From assembly GCF_010093595.1 (NCBI RefSeq), contig NW_022985445.1:651106-715105 (forward strand): 64,000 nucleotides of DNA. The letters are read 5' to 3'. Positions 44,366 through 55,677 of the stretch are shown in pieces; the first letter of the stretch is position 1, and every line of letters starts with the position of its first letter. The notes beneath the pieces were generated by a model. It did no database searches, was not told the origin of the DNA, and worked only from the letters and a program-made list of their open reading frames with translations. This DNA is from Mytilinidion resinicola. Taxonomy: Eukaryota; Ascomycota; Dothideomycetes; Mytilinidiales; Mytilinidiaceae. The position numbers were made by a program, and so were the translations under genes.

Positions 44366-46118
44366 CTAATCAATCGTCGGCGTGAGGGTAGATCCCCTGT
44401 TGCATAGATTAGCAATGCACTGCATCCAAGCCTTTGGTTACTTACGCAACAATGTTCGCCCATCCAATCAACCGCCAGTGCTTCTCTATCCGCCGCGAGA
44501 GAGCAATCTTCTCCCCAATCTCGGTACATGCGGGAGATGTGAGTGACAGACGTGCAGCATCCGCCTTGACCGCAATGACCTTCGCTCCGGTTGCCGTACT
44601 GCCAATGTTGACCATCAACACCTCGTTCTTGCTTAGCTTGGCTACCTTTGCCTGCTTGCCGTCTGCTGTCTTCACACCTAGCAGACGTCGAAGAAGGAAG
44701 TAGTTGACCTCGAGCTCGGTGTAGATGGCGGGTAGATGTCCTCGTAGACCCAGCACGAAGCCAACAAGACGATCAGCTCGGCAGAGGGTTGGGTCGACTC
44801 GAGTACCAACACCTGGGATGTATTAGTTCACGACTTCTGGGAGATATTCCCAAAACCTACCGATCAGACCTCCGGGAACAGCGAACTTGAGATCATTGTG
44901 CTCTGCGAACAGCGTTACAACTCTTGAGAAGATCGGCTTGCACTGGATCTTCCCTGTGCTGTCTTTCGAGACAATTCCAGGCCTGATCTCAATCTCGTCG
45001 CCGAGCTTGAGCACACCAGTCAGAATACTGCCTCCAGCAACTCCACCCTTCAGTTCGTCAATCTCTGCTCCGGGCTTGTTCACGTCAAAAGACCGAATGA
45101 CGATCATGTGCGGCTTTGCGGTGAAGTCTCGAATGGGCACAGGTATCTTTGTGATGAGATATTCGTTGATCGCATCGATGTTGAACTTGAGTTGGGCCGA
45201 GATGGGAATGATGGGCGATCCATCCGCGACTGTGCCCCGAATGAATTTCTGGTCTATGTCAGTTACGATCCGCATATCGAATCTGGTGGTCGAACCAGAA
45301 TGGATTGGTAGTGTGCTTCGGCTCCCTCTTCTCTCATCAGATCAACTTTATTCTGGAGAATGATTATGTGGTTGAGCTTCATGATTTCGATGGCGGCCAA
45401 ATGCTCGGAGGTTTGAGGCTGAGGGCATGTTTCGTTTCCTGCAATCAGTAGGAGGGCTGCGTCCATGACGGCTGCACCAGACAACATTGTGCTCATGAGA
45501 ATATCGTGACCTGGGCAATCCACAAAGGAGACATGTCGCTCCAACCTATATACTGATTAGCCAAGACATCAAGCAGTTGAATTCAACAAAATGTACCTAT
45601 ATCGCCCCGAGCATCCATCGCGCTCACACGGCGGGTCCACTTCCTTCTCGCTCTTGTAACTTCGATAACCTGCCAGTCTAGTCAGCCTACAACTGGCCTT
45701 GCCACCTGTGCAAGCCCAAATTCCACTCACAGGTGGGGCGTGGGCACTCCTCGTTGTCACACTTGTAGATCTTCGCGTTGGCATAGCCCAGCTTGATGGT
45801 AATATTCCTCTCCAGTTCGTTCTTGAACCTGACTGTTTGTACGCCCGATATCGCCTTCACCACAGTGCTCTTCCCGTGAGCGACGTGACCGATTGTTCCG
45901 ATATTGATCGTCGCTTGACGGCTAATGATCTCGGGCGAGAGGGGCGTTAACGTCGTGAGGTCCAAGTCCTTTGGCTCTGGCTGCTCGGGGAGTTCTGGCC
46001 GCTTTTCCTCCTCCTTGGGCGGGTGCGCGGACTTCTTCAGCGCTGACTTGGGCTTCACCTCGACTTCTTCGGGCTCCGAGTCCTGGAGCGTCTCGTCGTG
46101 CTCTGAGTCGGAATCCAT
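44366..46118 (-). CDS. GCD11: Translation initiation factor eIF2, gamma subunit
   Basis: GTPase subunit of eIF2 that delivers Met-tRNAi to the 40S ribosome; about 498 aa. Six exons: 46118-45731, 45669-45597, 45545-45296, 45248-44861, 44812-44446 and 44396-44366 (31 nt). After an acidic N-tail come [14 protein letters not shown] (G1, residues 77-85), the zinc-ribbon cysteines spread over exons 1-2, FVDCPGHD (G3), NKVDL (G4), then domains II and III with [29 protein letters not shown] and [12 protein letters not shown], ending STLTPTID. All key GTPase residues are present. The third intron has an unusual GTTCGA donor. The start at ATG 46118 (MDSDSEHDE) is chosen because upstream reading begins at GTG. 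The gene is divergent from the M20 peptidase. Confidence 0.97.
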
Positions 46119-47181
46119 GCTGGGCAGTGTCGTTGATGTCTCAGCTGAGGGGGGCTTTCTCGGTAAGACAGACACGCGGTCGCAGGTGGTTGTTGTTTGA
46201 GGTGAGGTGAGTTAGTATTGTTCCGCATCCGATGCCATGAATTCGCACAGTCAAAAGGCGAAAACCCACGCCATGACTCAGCCCGCGATTGGCGGGGCTG
46301 CAACCGGGGCTGGAAAAACTTGGGCGCCGAGGCCAGTTCAAAGAAATCTCTGGCGCTCGCCCTCCTCTTCTTCTTCATGAACAACGCAAATTCATCACAC
46401 TCACAAAAAGCATTTTCGGCTGAGATACCCGCTGTCCTCGTGATGGTGTGAGGTTCCATGACTACGAAGACCGTCAAGATGAGTGGAGAACGACTTCCAG
46501 CAGCCGATCTTGGGTGCGGTCTCTCCTTGCTCTCGAGCTGTGGGAGAGGGCGCAATGATTAGCCGTACACGCCTTTTTCTATCTATGCTACTCTGAGATT
46601 TTCCTGCCGTGGACCTGGCACCGTCGCTTTGGCCCGGGTCATTCTCGATCGATGTGAAGCTACCGTCCGGAAACTATTTCGACGAGACAGCAGCACAGGA
46701 GTAGCATATCTCTGGTATATTTCATTTCTCCTTTGGGCGTCTTGAGGTTGCCTACCAGCAGTAGCCAACTCACAAACACCCATGGCAGATAGAGAAGTAC
46801 TTTAGTAGATTAGTGCTTTAAGAACCATGATTTGATCGATGCACTTGGAAATGGGCTCGAGCTGAAGCTTGAATGCGGCATACCGAAGACGCACGGGAGA
46901 CAGACGAGCTTTCGCATTTGATGTGCAATCATAAGTGATTGCGAGAGCAGCAGACTTATGCCGTGACAGAGTAACTGTCGAACAGCTATCACTTCGATAC
47001 CTGCGCACTCATGAATCTGATATGGGGATGGTGAAAGACACTGGCGCACTCAGAGCACATCATCGGATGTGGGTCTGCTCTAGCGCGACGCGGGAATGTC
47101 GCCCTCTTCAACCCCTCGTGTTGTCTCCCACTCTTCCCATTAGCCATTGGTCTGTACAACACTGTTCAATTACGTGCTGCT
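46119..47181. promoter_or_regulatory. Divergent promoter region, eIF2 gamma / M20 peptidase
   Basis: About 1.06 kb between outward-facing starts. Short ORFs on both strands are unrecognised. Confidence 0.5.
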
Positions 47182-48451
47182 ATGTTACTCAAATTAGTCA
47201 TACTGGTCTTGTCCAGCTTGACAGCCTGTATCACGGCTGAACAAGCTGCTTTACAGCTTCCGCGGCCCCAAGAGCTCTCCTCCGAATCCAGCATCATACC
47301 CGCGGAAACCTCCAAAGAGCTTCTCTCCTTACACCGAAAGCTGGTTGAGATCGAGTCTATATCCGGGAACGAGGACGAAGTGGGACACTGGTTGGCCTCG
47401 TACTTGGAGTCCAAGAACTTCACAGTGGAGCTGCAGGAAGTGAGGGCAAAGCGCTTCAATGTATTCGCATACAAGGGCAAGAACAGAAAGACACCGATAT
47501 TAGTGTCGACTCATATTGATACTGTGCGTGGGAGACATCTTGCACGTAGCCGAGAGCTATATTCTCTGTCCATTGACTGTGTGACTAACTCGAAATATCT
47601 GCTTCAAGGTTCCTCCGTACTGGCCCTATGTATACAACAAAACATCCAACATAATATCCGGACGCGGATCTGTGGATGCAAAAGCAAGCGTTGCTGCTCA
47701 AATAACCGCGGTTCTCTCCCTCGAGGACGCCGTTTCTGACAAAGTATCACTCCTCTTCGTCGTTGATGAAGAGAGGTACGGCCTGGGCATGCAGCACTTC
47801 TCCGATCATGCCCCACACGCATACGATGCAGTCATTTTTGGAGAGCCTACGGAAGCGAAGCTTGTCTGCGGCCACAAGGGTATAATCAGCTTCGAGGTCA
47901 ACGTGGAAGGCAAAGCTGCTCATTCCGGTTATCCATGGCTTGGTGTCAGCGCAAATGACGCTCTTATCGAGGCTCTGGGGAAACTGATACATCTGAGGGA
48001 GAACTTACCATGGAGTACCAAGTATGGCAACACTACTATGAACATTGGACGGATCGAGGGCGGACTTGCTGCAAATGTCGTTGCCGAGTCGGCGATGGCT
48101 AAGATAGCTGTACGAATTGCTGCTGGTACCCCGAAAGTGATCGAAGGCCTTGTTATCGGCGCATTGAAAGATGTAAAAGCAAAAGTTGAGGACGAAGGGG
48201 GCGCCTTGGAGATCAATTGGATACAGGAGGGCTATCCGCCAGTCGACATCGATTGCGACATTAAGGGCTTCGAGACCATGACGGTCAACTACGGCACAGA
48301 CGTTCCAAATCTAAAGGGCGATCACAAGAGGTATCTCTACGGACCAGGAAGTATATTCGTTGCACATTCGGCCCATGAGACACTGAAGGTCGAGGACTTG
48401 GAAAAAGCAGTGAAAGATTTCGAGAGGTTGATACTGGCAACCCTGAAGTAG
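47182..48451 (+). CDS. Secreted M20-family zinc metallopeptidase
   Basis: Peptidase of about 394 aa in family M20A (carboxypeptidase/deacylase type). Exons 47182-47523 and 47609-48451 flank an 85-nt intron. Residues 1-19 are a signal peptide (MLLKLVILVLSSLTACITA). Metal and catalytic residues of the family are seen: His111 and Asp113 in STHIDT, Asp137 in GRGSVDAKA, the Glu pair 168-169 in VVDEER, Glu193 in FGEPT, and a C-terminal His in VAHSAHE. A dimerisation domain sits in the middle (GHKGIISFEVNVEGKAAHSG). Splicing makes HIDTVPPYWPY, with the Pro-Tyr after the Asp typical of the family. Likely vacuolar or secreted; substrate unknown. Confidence 0.92.
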
Positions 48452-49205
48452 AAGCAGGTAACTCTGCTCAAAATATTACGATTGATTGCCGAGTCAATAG
48501 TGTCCAACAAGCCAGCATCAAAATATCACGTCCTTGAAAAGCACGGGTTTCGACAAGCGCCCGAGCCTTTAGACTCGGAAGATGACGAAGGAAATTGGAA
48601 CGCATAGATTCAACCTATAGACAGAGAGCCCTTCGCCGCCGTAGGGAAGATAGCTCCAATTGCACAACATGGAGATAGATATATAACGCCTACATTGTAC
48701 CAACAGAAAGACATAGCTCCGCCGTATGAACCGTTACGCTCAACAACTTCAAACAATAAGCATTTCCTGAATCCATTTGGCGGTGGTCAAAGTGATATTG
48801 GAGTGCTGCAGAGCCCACATGACCTTAGACTTCACTGCTTATCCACAGCTCCTACCCAGATAGCGGGTCCTGTTCCCCTACGCGACGGAAACCAGTCTAC
48901 GATTCCATCCCAAGACATATGGTCATTGAGTAAGAATGACGCAGCCATGGCCATGGACATCAATATTTCCCGCCTTGGAACACGATATTTGAGCTCATGA
49001 ACTGGATGACTTATAACCCTTAGTGGGAACCTGGCGCCAGGGCAACCAGGCTAGGGGTGAGGAAGCATGCACAGGGGATGGCAGTGCTTTTGTAATGTGT
49101 GATGGTTTTGTTAGCTTTTAAGTCTTTCTTCTGTGCTTGTTTGGGGTTTATGTCGATATCTTAGAACGTAGTATCTTAACCCTTCGTATGTACAAGCTTC
49201 ATGGA

Positions 49206-49233
49206 TACAGCGCTGGGACAAAAGTTTGGGAGC
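49206..49233. repeat. Diverged MITE end, direct orientation
   Basis: Starts TACAGCGCTGGGACAAAAG and matches the left MITE end at about 20 of 28 positions by eye, 55 nt upstream of it. It may be the remains of an older element into which or beside which the intact one inserted. Confidence 0.4.
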
Positions 49234-49260
49234 TTGTGATCGACCGTGACCGACTTACCA

Positions 49261-49489
49261 TACAGTACCAAGACATAAGTTTGGGCACTCCTTGCAACTG
49301 GTAGGGGTACCCCGATAAGCTTTTAAAAAATATCACGATGGAAAGCCTGGCCTACTTGAAATTAGACTACCTTTATACGAAGCTGATATCTGCATAACTG
49401 TAATACTCCTTACAGTGGTATCGAACGAGCAAAAGCGGAGTTGGAGCAGTGATATATCCGTGTGCCCAAATTTATGACCTAGTACTGTA
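49261..49489. mobile_element. MITE, Tc1/mariner-pogo-like (TA target site)
   Basis: A 229-bp segment bounded by 28-nt imperfect inverted repeats: left TACAGTACCAAGACATAAG... (49261-49288), right ...TGACCTAGTACTGTA (49462-49489), with 24 of 28 positions matching. Both ends share CAGTAC and TTTGGGCAC and are flanked by TA, the target of Tc1/mariner/pogo elements. There is no transposase ORF inside, so it would need one in trans. Three of four mismatches are transitions, compatible with repeat-induced point mutation. Confidence 0.7.
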
Positions 49490-50264
49490 TGCTTCGGCCG
49501 CCGACAACACCCGTGGGCCTACCTATTCGGCAACTCTTGGCTGGTGCCAAGCCGTTGAGTCACGAGCGAGAAGATCTTCTTGACTTTCGGGGCCAACACC
49601 ACCTTTTGGCAAATAACTCAATAACCACACGTGCTAGCATAGATTCGAAACCATGACGGGATACGCCTAGTCGCAGAGTATGACTGACGAAAATTTGGAA
49701 GAATGAAATCGCATTGCCATCGAGATAGTGGTGGGGTCCGCGACTGCGCCGAGAAAAAGGAAGGCGAGATTGCGACCTACTAGTATTTCTACACTCTGGG
49801 AACAGGCTTGAACACCTAGGTATGCGATAAAATTATGGCCTTGCGCTCGGACTTATCCTCTGCTATGATCCAGCGTCTCCGTGGGCAAAGTGCCGTTCAG
49901 TCGCTCCGGGGGCTAGTAACGAGTGTGTGAAACTGGGGAAAGCGCGAGGCTGGGGTTTATGCTGTAACTTTCGCAGGAGAATGGAGTAGGCGTAGACGAT
50001 CTGAAGGTAGACGAAATCTAGAATGAAGGATGTGAAGGTGTGAAAGTAGGGAATACCGAAACATATCCACAAAGCATTCGATTCAGAGAGCAGATGTAGG
50101 GCCAAGATCACACATTATTTTGAAGACTAGAGAGCCATCAACCTTTTGAGTATTTCCAGCCTACCAAAGGGCACCGGACGCCCGGGTATCATGCCCAAAT
50201 GCAACACATCGCCATTCCAAACGCCTAAGCAATGCAACCAGAGACTCCGTATCTAGAAACATCC

Positions 50265-51133
50265 CTAATTTTCCTGCTCAAATATCTTCACAATAGGTTC
50301 CGCAGCCTCAATGAACTTTTCCAAGTCCCGATCAAGCTTCGCGAGGTCGTCCTTCCGCTTCTTATTCTCCGCTATCAGGGCCTGCTTCTTCGTCAACAAA
50401 GCCTGCCGCTGCTTCTCCAACTCCTCTCTCTCAGCATGCTCGTGCTCGATACGTGCGACCATCAGAGCGTTTTCGTCGACGTCGCTAAGCTCGGGGAATT
50501 TCTCAACGAACTCTTCAACGGGGAGGAGAGGGAGCCGCTGATATGAGTGACTATGGGAATTAGCCAGAGTCTACAGAAAGGCCGCAGTTAGTGAATGGGT
50601 CGAACTCACTCATAGCCCTCACAAGCACCAATCTCCCCCCTCAAATGCCTCTGCTCGTAATACAGATTCTGCAGTTGCAGGTGCAGGGTATCGATTTCGT
50701 GCCTGGCCTCCGCGGTCGTCTGCTTGGTTTGTCGGGTGCTGAAGATGGCGCGCCGATTCAGATTCCGGGTCTGCATCAGGTACGCATTCAGCAGCTGCTG
50801 TTGTTTCGATATCTCCAGCTCAATCTCTTTGGGCGTGGGCGAGCCGGGGCTTCGGGGATGCTGGTCGAGAAGGTCGAGCAGTACGAGGCATTGCTTCCGG
50901 GCTTCGTCGGCCTTGACGAGGACGGAGCGCAGGAAAGGGTCGGTAACAATCTCGTCGGCCGTCATCTTGAAGGTCTTGTGGGTGGAGCTGGCTGCTTTCG
51001 CGGCGGGAGGACGCGAAGTTGAAGCGGCTGCGTTTGACGATGCACGTCGTGGTGCCATGTCGCTTTTGGACAAGGGCCCGTCTTGGATGATGCGCCCGCC
51101 GGTGCACTTGAAGATGGTTTTCATGTCGTCCAT
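50265..51133 (-). CDS. THO complex subunit 5-like protein
   Basis: Coiled-coil protein of about 269 aa related to THOC5/Fms-interacting protein, a subunit of the THO/TREX complex for mRNP assembly and export. Exons 51133-50610 and 50550-50265 flank a 59-nt intron. Helical blocks in order are the LLDLLDQHP/PKEIELEISKQQQLLNAYL region, then LHLQLQNLYYEQRHLRGEI, which matches the Leu-rich YYExxHLKxEI pattern of THOC5, then EEFVEKFPE, and a C-terminal coiled coil (ERE...KKQALIAENKKRKDDLAKLD). It is shorter than the animal protein, as in other fungi. Head-to-head with an unknown gene 412 bp away. Assignment rests on one pattern plus length, so it is moderate. Confidence 0.7.
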
Positions 51134-51545
51134 TCCTATTGAGGAGCCTTGACAGTTTGTCGCCTGGAAAATAGTCTCTCCTTTCCTGAATTGAAGCCTC
51201 TGGAGTCACCTTGATGGTGTGGGAATTGAAAGAATGTGATCAGAAGGGTTAGCGTCCTTGGCTGTCGGTGAAGGTGAAGTCAAAAACGATAAATCGAGAC
51301 GTTCATTCACGCAACAATCATCACCACACAACAATGCTGCGCAGGCGCAACTACGTTATACCGTCCCCGACATTCAAATAATTTGCCGCCCATACAGCAA
51401 TAGGACCTAGGGTTCCATGGACACTAGCACAAGCTTCCTCTTGCACTGACCTTCGCTATACCCTCCAACGTCCCCTTGAACCCACTACGCGCTCTCCCTC
51501 CAACAATCACAATACAGAAGCCTCCGAGAAGAGTCACTCCGCGAC
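51134..51545. promoter_or_regulatory. Divergent promoter region, THOC5-like / unknown gene
   Basis: Compact 412-bp region with CA- and CT-rich leader before the plus-strand ATG. No operator was identified. Confidence 0.45.
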
Positions 51546-52175
51546 ATGAGTGGGGCATTCCGCTCCATCCATAAATTGAAGGTCCGGGCCATCATACCCT
51601 CCTACACGACCAAATATAGCTCCGTCTACGCCTGGAACCAAATCCTTGACGATCGATCTCACCCCCTCTACGGAACGACTGTCCGGCGCTACAAGCAACG
51701 AGATACTTCGGGTTTATGGTGGTCGGTCACTACACCAACTCATGGAAAGAAGAGGGTTGTAAGATCGTGGGTGTGCAGAAGGATTCGACAAGCATTCCGC
51801 GAGGCACTTGAGGCTCGGGGACTGGACAAAGATGGTAAAGGCGTGGCCGGAACAGGCGGTGCAGGATCAAACGATAAGGCCCGCAGGCAGAAGTTGCTAA
51901 ATCTTTACGGCACACTACGGATTGGTGCGCATGATCAAGCTTCTACGGCAAAATATGAGGAGCTTCGCCAGGAGTGTGATGTACTGGTCAGCGCACTTTT
52001 GAGCGCTTGCTCCCGTGGCAAGGAGACAGTCGACTCAAGGTCGGTAATTCCTCAATACAGACCTCGCGGGGGTCGTCCGAGCAGCTTCAGCGCTGCTGGC
52101 CCTATGTCACTGGCAGACGCAATGGCTCCCGGTGTTCCGCATAGAAAGAGGCAAAGACCACAACAGAGAAACTGA
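51546..52175 (+). CDS. Conserved-looking basic protein, function unknown
   Basis: Intron-less protein of 209 aa with a high content of Arg/Lys and Trp/Tyr. The first 100 residues look folded (SIHKLKVRAIIPSYTTKYSS, WNQILDDRSHPLYG, GLWWSVTTPTHGKKRVVRSW, RRIRQAFREALEARG); the rest has a Gly-rich linker and helical segments, ending in a basic tail (RKRQRPQQRN) that may be a nuclear localisation signal. A start context with ACATGAG fits. I do not recognise the family, and no membrane helix or signal peptide is visible. Confidence 0.6.
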   Translation: MSGAFRSIHKLKVRAIIPSYTTKYSSVYAWNQILDDRSHPLYGTTVRRYKQRDTSGLWWSVTTPTHGKKRVVRSWVCRRIRQAFREALEARGLDKDGKGVAGTGGAGSNDKARRQKLLNLYGTLRIGAHDQASTAKYEELRQECDVLVSALLSACSRGKETVDSRSVIPQYRPRGGRPSSFSAAGPMSLADAMAPGVPHRKRQRPQQRN

Positions 52176-52896
52176 AGGCATTCACGATATAGCCGATGGA
52201 GCTAATTGCACAAGACGTCTGTTTGACCTCGATGTTTATTGAGCAGTCACAATATACATACTTCAGCTTATAAGGCCACCTCAAACCTTTTCATCATACG
52301 ATCTAATTAACGACCTATAAAGCTGTGCTATGTTATACCCAGCTCTCCGTGGGCACACTATTCAAATTCGGAGTTAATGTATATTACCAAATTCTAAATC
52401 TTCTCCCTTCGTTATCCATTGTGCACAAGTCTAACCACGAACGACGTGTACCTTTTGCCAGCCAAAGGGTCGCGACTTGGGACAGACGGGAGGTCATGCG
52501 CAGATTCGGTGCAGACGTGCCGGTTGAGGGGGTCTGCCAGTATGTTTTGAGGAAGACTGAATTGAACCCTTTAAATGATTGATGCAAGCGCAACAATGAA
52601 GAAGGATGGGACAAACTTTCACCTTTTACACGCTCTAAATTGGACCTGCGAAAGACGTTTCAGACTATGAATACTTCCTGATCGTTTTGGGGGCTACTGT
52701 ACGGGGTTGGAGGCCTCCTGAGAGTGGAAAAATCTCCTATAGGTGATGTTATGTTCTGCACGCCCTCAATTGGACGAGCGAACTGCAGCACCCTTCGACA
52801 TGCACGCCAAGGTTGTCTTGCAGCACAGCCGTGCACTTCAATAACCTCATAAAGGCTGCTGCCTTCCCGAAACCTTCAACATCATTGCTACCAGCT
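52176..52896. other. Intergenic
   Basis: AT-rich spacer, no gene seen. The TTG-initiated extension 52813-52896 of the next ORF is likely leader. Confidence 0.5.
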
Positions 52897-53823
52897 ATGG
52901 CCTCAATAGCATGGCCATCGCCACCACCAACACCACCACCACATCTTCCCAATCCACGACCGCGTGCCCTAACTCTACCGCTTATTCAAATTGCTGACAT
53001 TCCCCAGCACACAGCGGCCCAGTCTTCTTCTCTCCTTCTCCAGCGCCTGCCCCTTGAGCTCCGGCAGGAGATATGGAGGCTCGTCTTGGGTGGGTCTACG
53101 ATTTACTTTTGCCATGCGGATGGTTCAAAGTTCTCCGGTCATGTGTGTGATGGTCCTGGGCATGCGTGCTTTTTTGGCGGCAGCGTGAGGACTAGTGGTG
53201 CCAATCGGGCAAAACGGCTTCCACTACTGCTAACCTGCCGGCAAATGTAAGTTCACTGCTCTAATTTCCGTGAATAGTTCTTTCTTTTGAGAGAAGCCGT
53301 CAGGCAGACACCGCTCACGGCTACCGCTGAAATCTCATATAGTTATACGGAGGGTATAGATCTGCTTTATGCCAACACTACTTTCAACATTGACGAAGGA
53401 CCGTTTTTCCAAGACACGCTCGCAGAACTCCCGCAGCTGCTTCTCCCGCAGCGTCTTGCTTGCATTCGCTCGCTGAATCTCAGACGGTCCATCCAGACCG
53501 TTCGCCATGACGTGACCAAAACTGTCGGTTTTCCAACATCACGCTGGGAAACTCTCTGGGAAATTATCGCAAGCATGCGCCAACTTCAGCACTTGTCTGT
53601 AGACTTTTTCGAAGATGATTTCCTCCACGGCTGGGGAGACACGGCAATTCTGGAAAGTGAACACGCCCCCCTAGAAGAGCTTATTATTGCGCCTATAGAG
53701 GAAATGCCTGTGCTATTGAAGTCATTCTACCTGTCGGTACCATGGCCGGTTACTCGAGAAGTGGAGATAGCGGGAAAGAGGTGGAGGATTCAAACTTCGA
53801 ACAGAGATTGGGCAGGTTTTTGA
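52897..53823 (+). CDS. DUF7730/F-box-like protein
   Basis: Protein of about 276 aa with exons 52897-53246 and 53343-53823 and a 96-nt intron. After a Pro-rich N-tail the motif FQRLPLELRQEIWRLVLGG-like block (LPLELRQEIWRLVLGG) is the hallmark of fungal F-box-like/DUF7730 proteins; the second hallmark LLLTCRQIYTEGIDLLYANTTF appears only after splicing. A Leu-rich C-terminal part follows with IRSLNLRR and LQHLSVDF. Such proteins are numerous in Dothideomycetes and Leotiomycetes and their role is unknown. The ATG at 52897 (MASIAWPS) is preferred over the upstream TTG. Confidence 0.78.
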
Positions 53824-54367
53824 TGACTCGAACTACAGCACCCGTACAAACGGCTGGGCGCGCCTGATTGCCACCGTCTGAGGTACTCCGGCATAGTCTC
53901 AGAAGTCCGAGCAGGATATAAAGCTCTCGAGGACGCAAAGCTCTCGAGGATGCAAATCAGACAAATTTCAGAAATACCTCATCATTCTACTGTTTTGGAT
54001 GATTCAGTACAGCATGAAAGGCCTCGGAAAGATATAGACTCTCGAGGCGCTGCATTGAGCGGAGGAAAAGGATTTAGGGCTGCTCCGGACTGCGCTGCGT
54101 TGTCTTGTACATCTCATCTGGATTTCTGGTGAAGCAAGGAAGGGTCTCAGACAGTGGCCAGCAGGGGTGCACAGACTTCTGTGCAGGCAGTGTATGCTGT
54201 GTACCTAAGTCTGATTCCGAGATTCGCTCTCATTCCACGTTTTTCTATTTCGAATTGCAATCATGACACAGGAAGAGGCCAAAGTGATATTCGTAGCGTT
54301 TAAAAATCTATCAAAGCGTATCTAACCCCAATTCGCCGTTCGCTATGCTTCTGAAAACCCATACACT
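53824..54367. other. Intergenic
   Basis: Contains a 17-bp tandem duplication (53921-53954) and the 3' UTRs of flanking genes; nothing else seen. Confidence 0.5.
53921..53954 (+). repeat. 17-bp tandem duplication
   Basis: Two copies of AAGCTCTCGAGGAYGCA in a row, differing at one base. It lies in non-coding DNA. Confidence 0.7.
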
Positions 54368-55486
54368 CTATGCTCCCGTTTTGACCATGAAGATCTGTAG
54401 TGATGTTAGCACCGAAATCAAATCGATAGGTATAAAATTATGCGTACCTCTCGTAAGGCCCTTGGGTCCATCGATGCCATCTTCTTCTGCCGAATATATC
54501 GCTGCCTGACAGCGTGTCGCCCGCCCGCCATACTGTATGCCGGATTGGTGGTTGGCAATGCCAGCTTCTTGACTTCTTCAGCTTCATCTTCTTCTGAGGA
54601 TGATGATTGAGCTCTAGATGGCGTAGATGTGCCGGTGGTAGAAATGGACGCGGAGCCAGCTTTCGCTGCTTTTCGTTCCGCCTTCTTAAGCCGACGTGCC
54701 TCTTTCAAGGCCCGCTTCTCGGCTTTCCTCCGCTTCTTTTCCGCCTTCTCGTCTGAGGCTGTGGGGGTAGTTGTTGTGGACTCAGAGGGTGTTTCGTCGG
54801 CATCACTCTCTTTCTGCTTCCGCCGTTTCTTCTCCTTCTTGTTTTTAGATTTCGAGTCAGCCTCTAAGCCCTCTTCAGACGCATCCGCAACAGCAGCAGC
54901 TGCAAGATCATCCTTCCCCTGCTTTCTCCGAACCTTCTTCTCCGGCCTCGCACTCTCCCCATCCCCCTCCTCTCCTCTCTTCCTCTTCTCTCCCTGCACC
55001 AGCCTCTCAATCTTATCCCCAACCAAGAACCCCCCACTCACAAACCTCATACTGCCCCACCTCCGACTCGTAAACACCTTGATCTCCAAATCCTCCCTCT
55101 TCTTCTGCTCCTCCTTCAACACCGTCTCATCCTTCCCGTTCAGCCGCCCCAACACGCCCTCGAACCCGCCAAGCCCAAACCGCTCCACCGCCTCCTTGCC
55201 CCGCTTCGCGCCGAGCCCGAGATTGTCGTCTTTTAGGAAAACGCGGATGTGCGATGCGTTGGCGGCGGTGTAGTGTTCGGCATGCGCGGCGTCGATGGCG
55301 CCAAGATAGGCGCCGGGTGTCCAGCCTTGGGAGGTGAGGATGCGGTGGCCGAAGCGGTCGGTGTTGCGGGACCAGGTGGTGTTGTTTGGGTCTGCGGAGA
55401 GTTTGCTGCGGCTGGGAGGAGGTTAGTGGGGAGGACTGGGAAGATTGAAGGGGAGGAGCTACTTTTTTGGTTCGCTGAGACCCATT
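54368..55486 (-). CDS. PXR1: G-patch ribosome-biogenesis protein PXR1
   Basis: PinX1 homologue of about 335 aa, a nucleolar protein for pre-rRNA and snoRNA processing that activates a DEAH helicase through its G-patch. Exons are 55486-55464 (23 nt), 55405-54448 and 54394-54368 (27 nt). The tiny first exon encodes MGLSEPKN and joins KLSADPNNTTWSR; the G-patch is WSRNTDRFGHRILTSQGWTP with GAYLGA, DNLGLGAKRG follows. The middle is a long Lys/Glu-rich region (KKRRKAEKRALKEARRLKKAE) as in other PXR1 proteins, and the last exon gives ALREIFMVKTGA, the conserved tail. Both end exons are too short for simple ORF finding but are required by homology. Confidence 0.92.
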
Positions 55487-55677
55487 GTGAGGAGGAGGTT
55501 GGGGTTGTCGTGAGTTTAGTGTTGAGAGGAAGTACGAAATCTTTTTTGCTAAGATGTAGGTGGTCTGTGCGCGGCAAAACTATAAGACCGAAAGGGAAAG
55601 ATTTCATCCTATTTACCATCACATCGAGGAATGAATTGCTTGCTTTCGACTAATCCCCAGCGCTAACAAGAGGTACT

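Larger units (their letters stand above)
48452..50264. other. Intergenic, 1.8 kb, with a MITE
   Basis: Spacer between converging genes. It contains the MITE at 49261-49489 and a third, more diverged end at 49206-49233. Short ORFs (for example 48695-49000) are unrecognised. Confidence 0.55.

Noticed and set aside
52813..52896. TTG-initiated extension of the DUF7730 protein
   Set aside because: Fungal nuclear genes start at ATG, and ATG 52897 is in frame directly before the Pro-rich tail.
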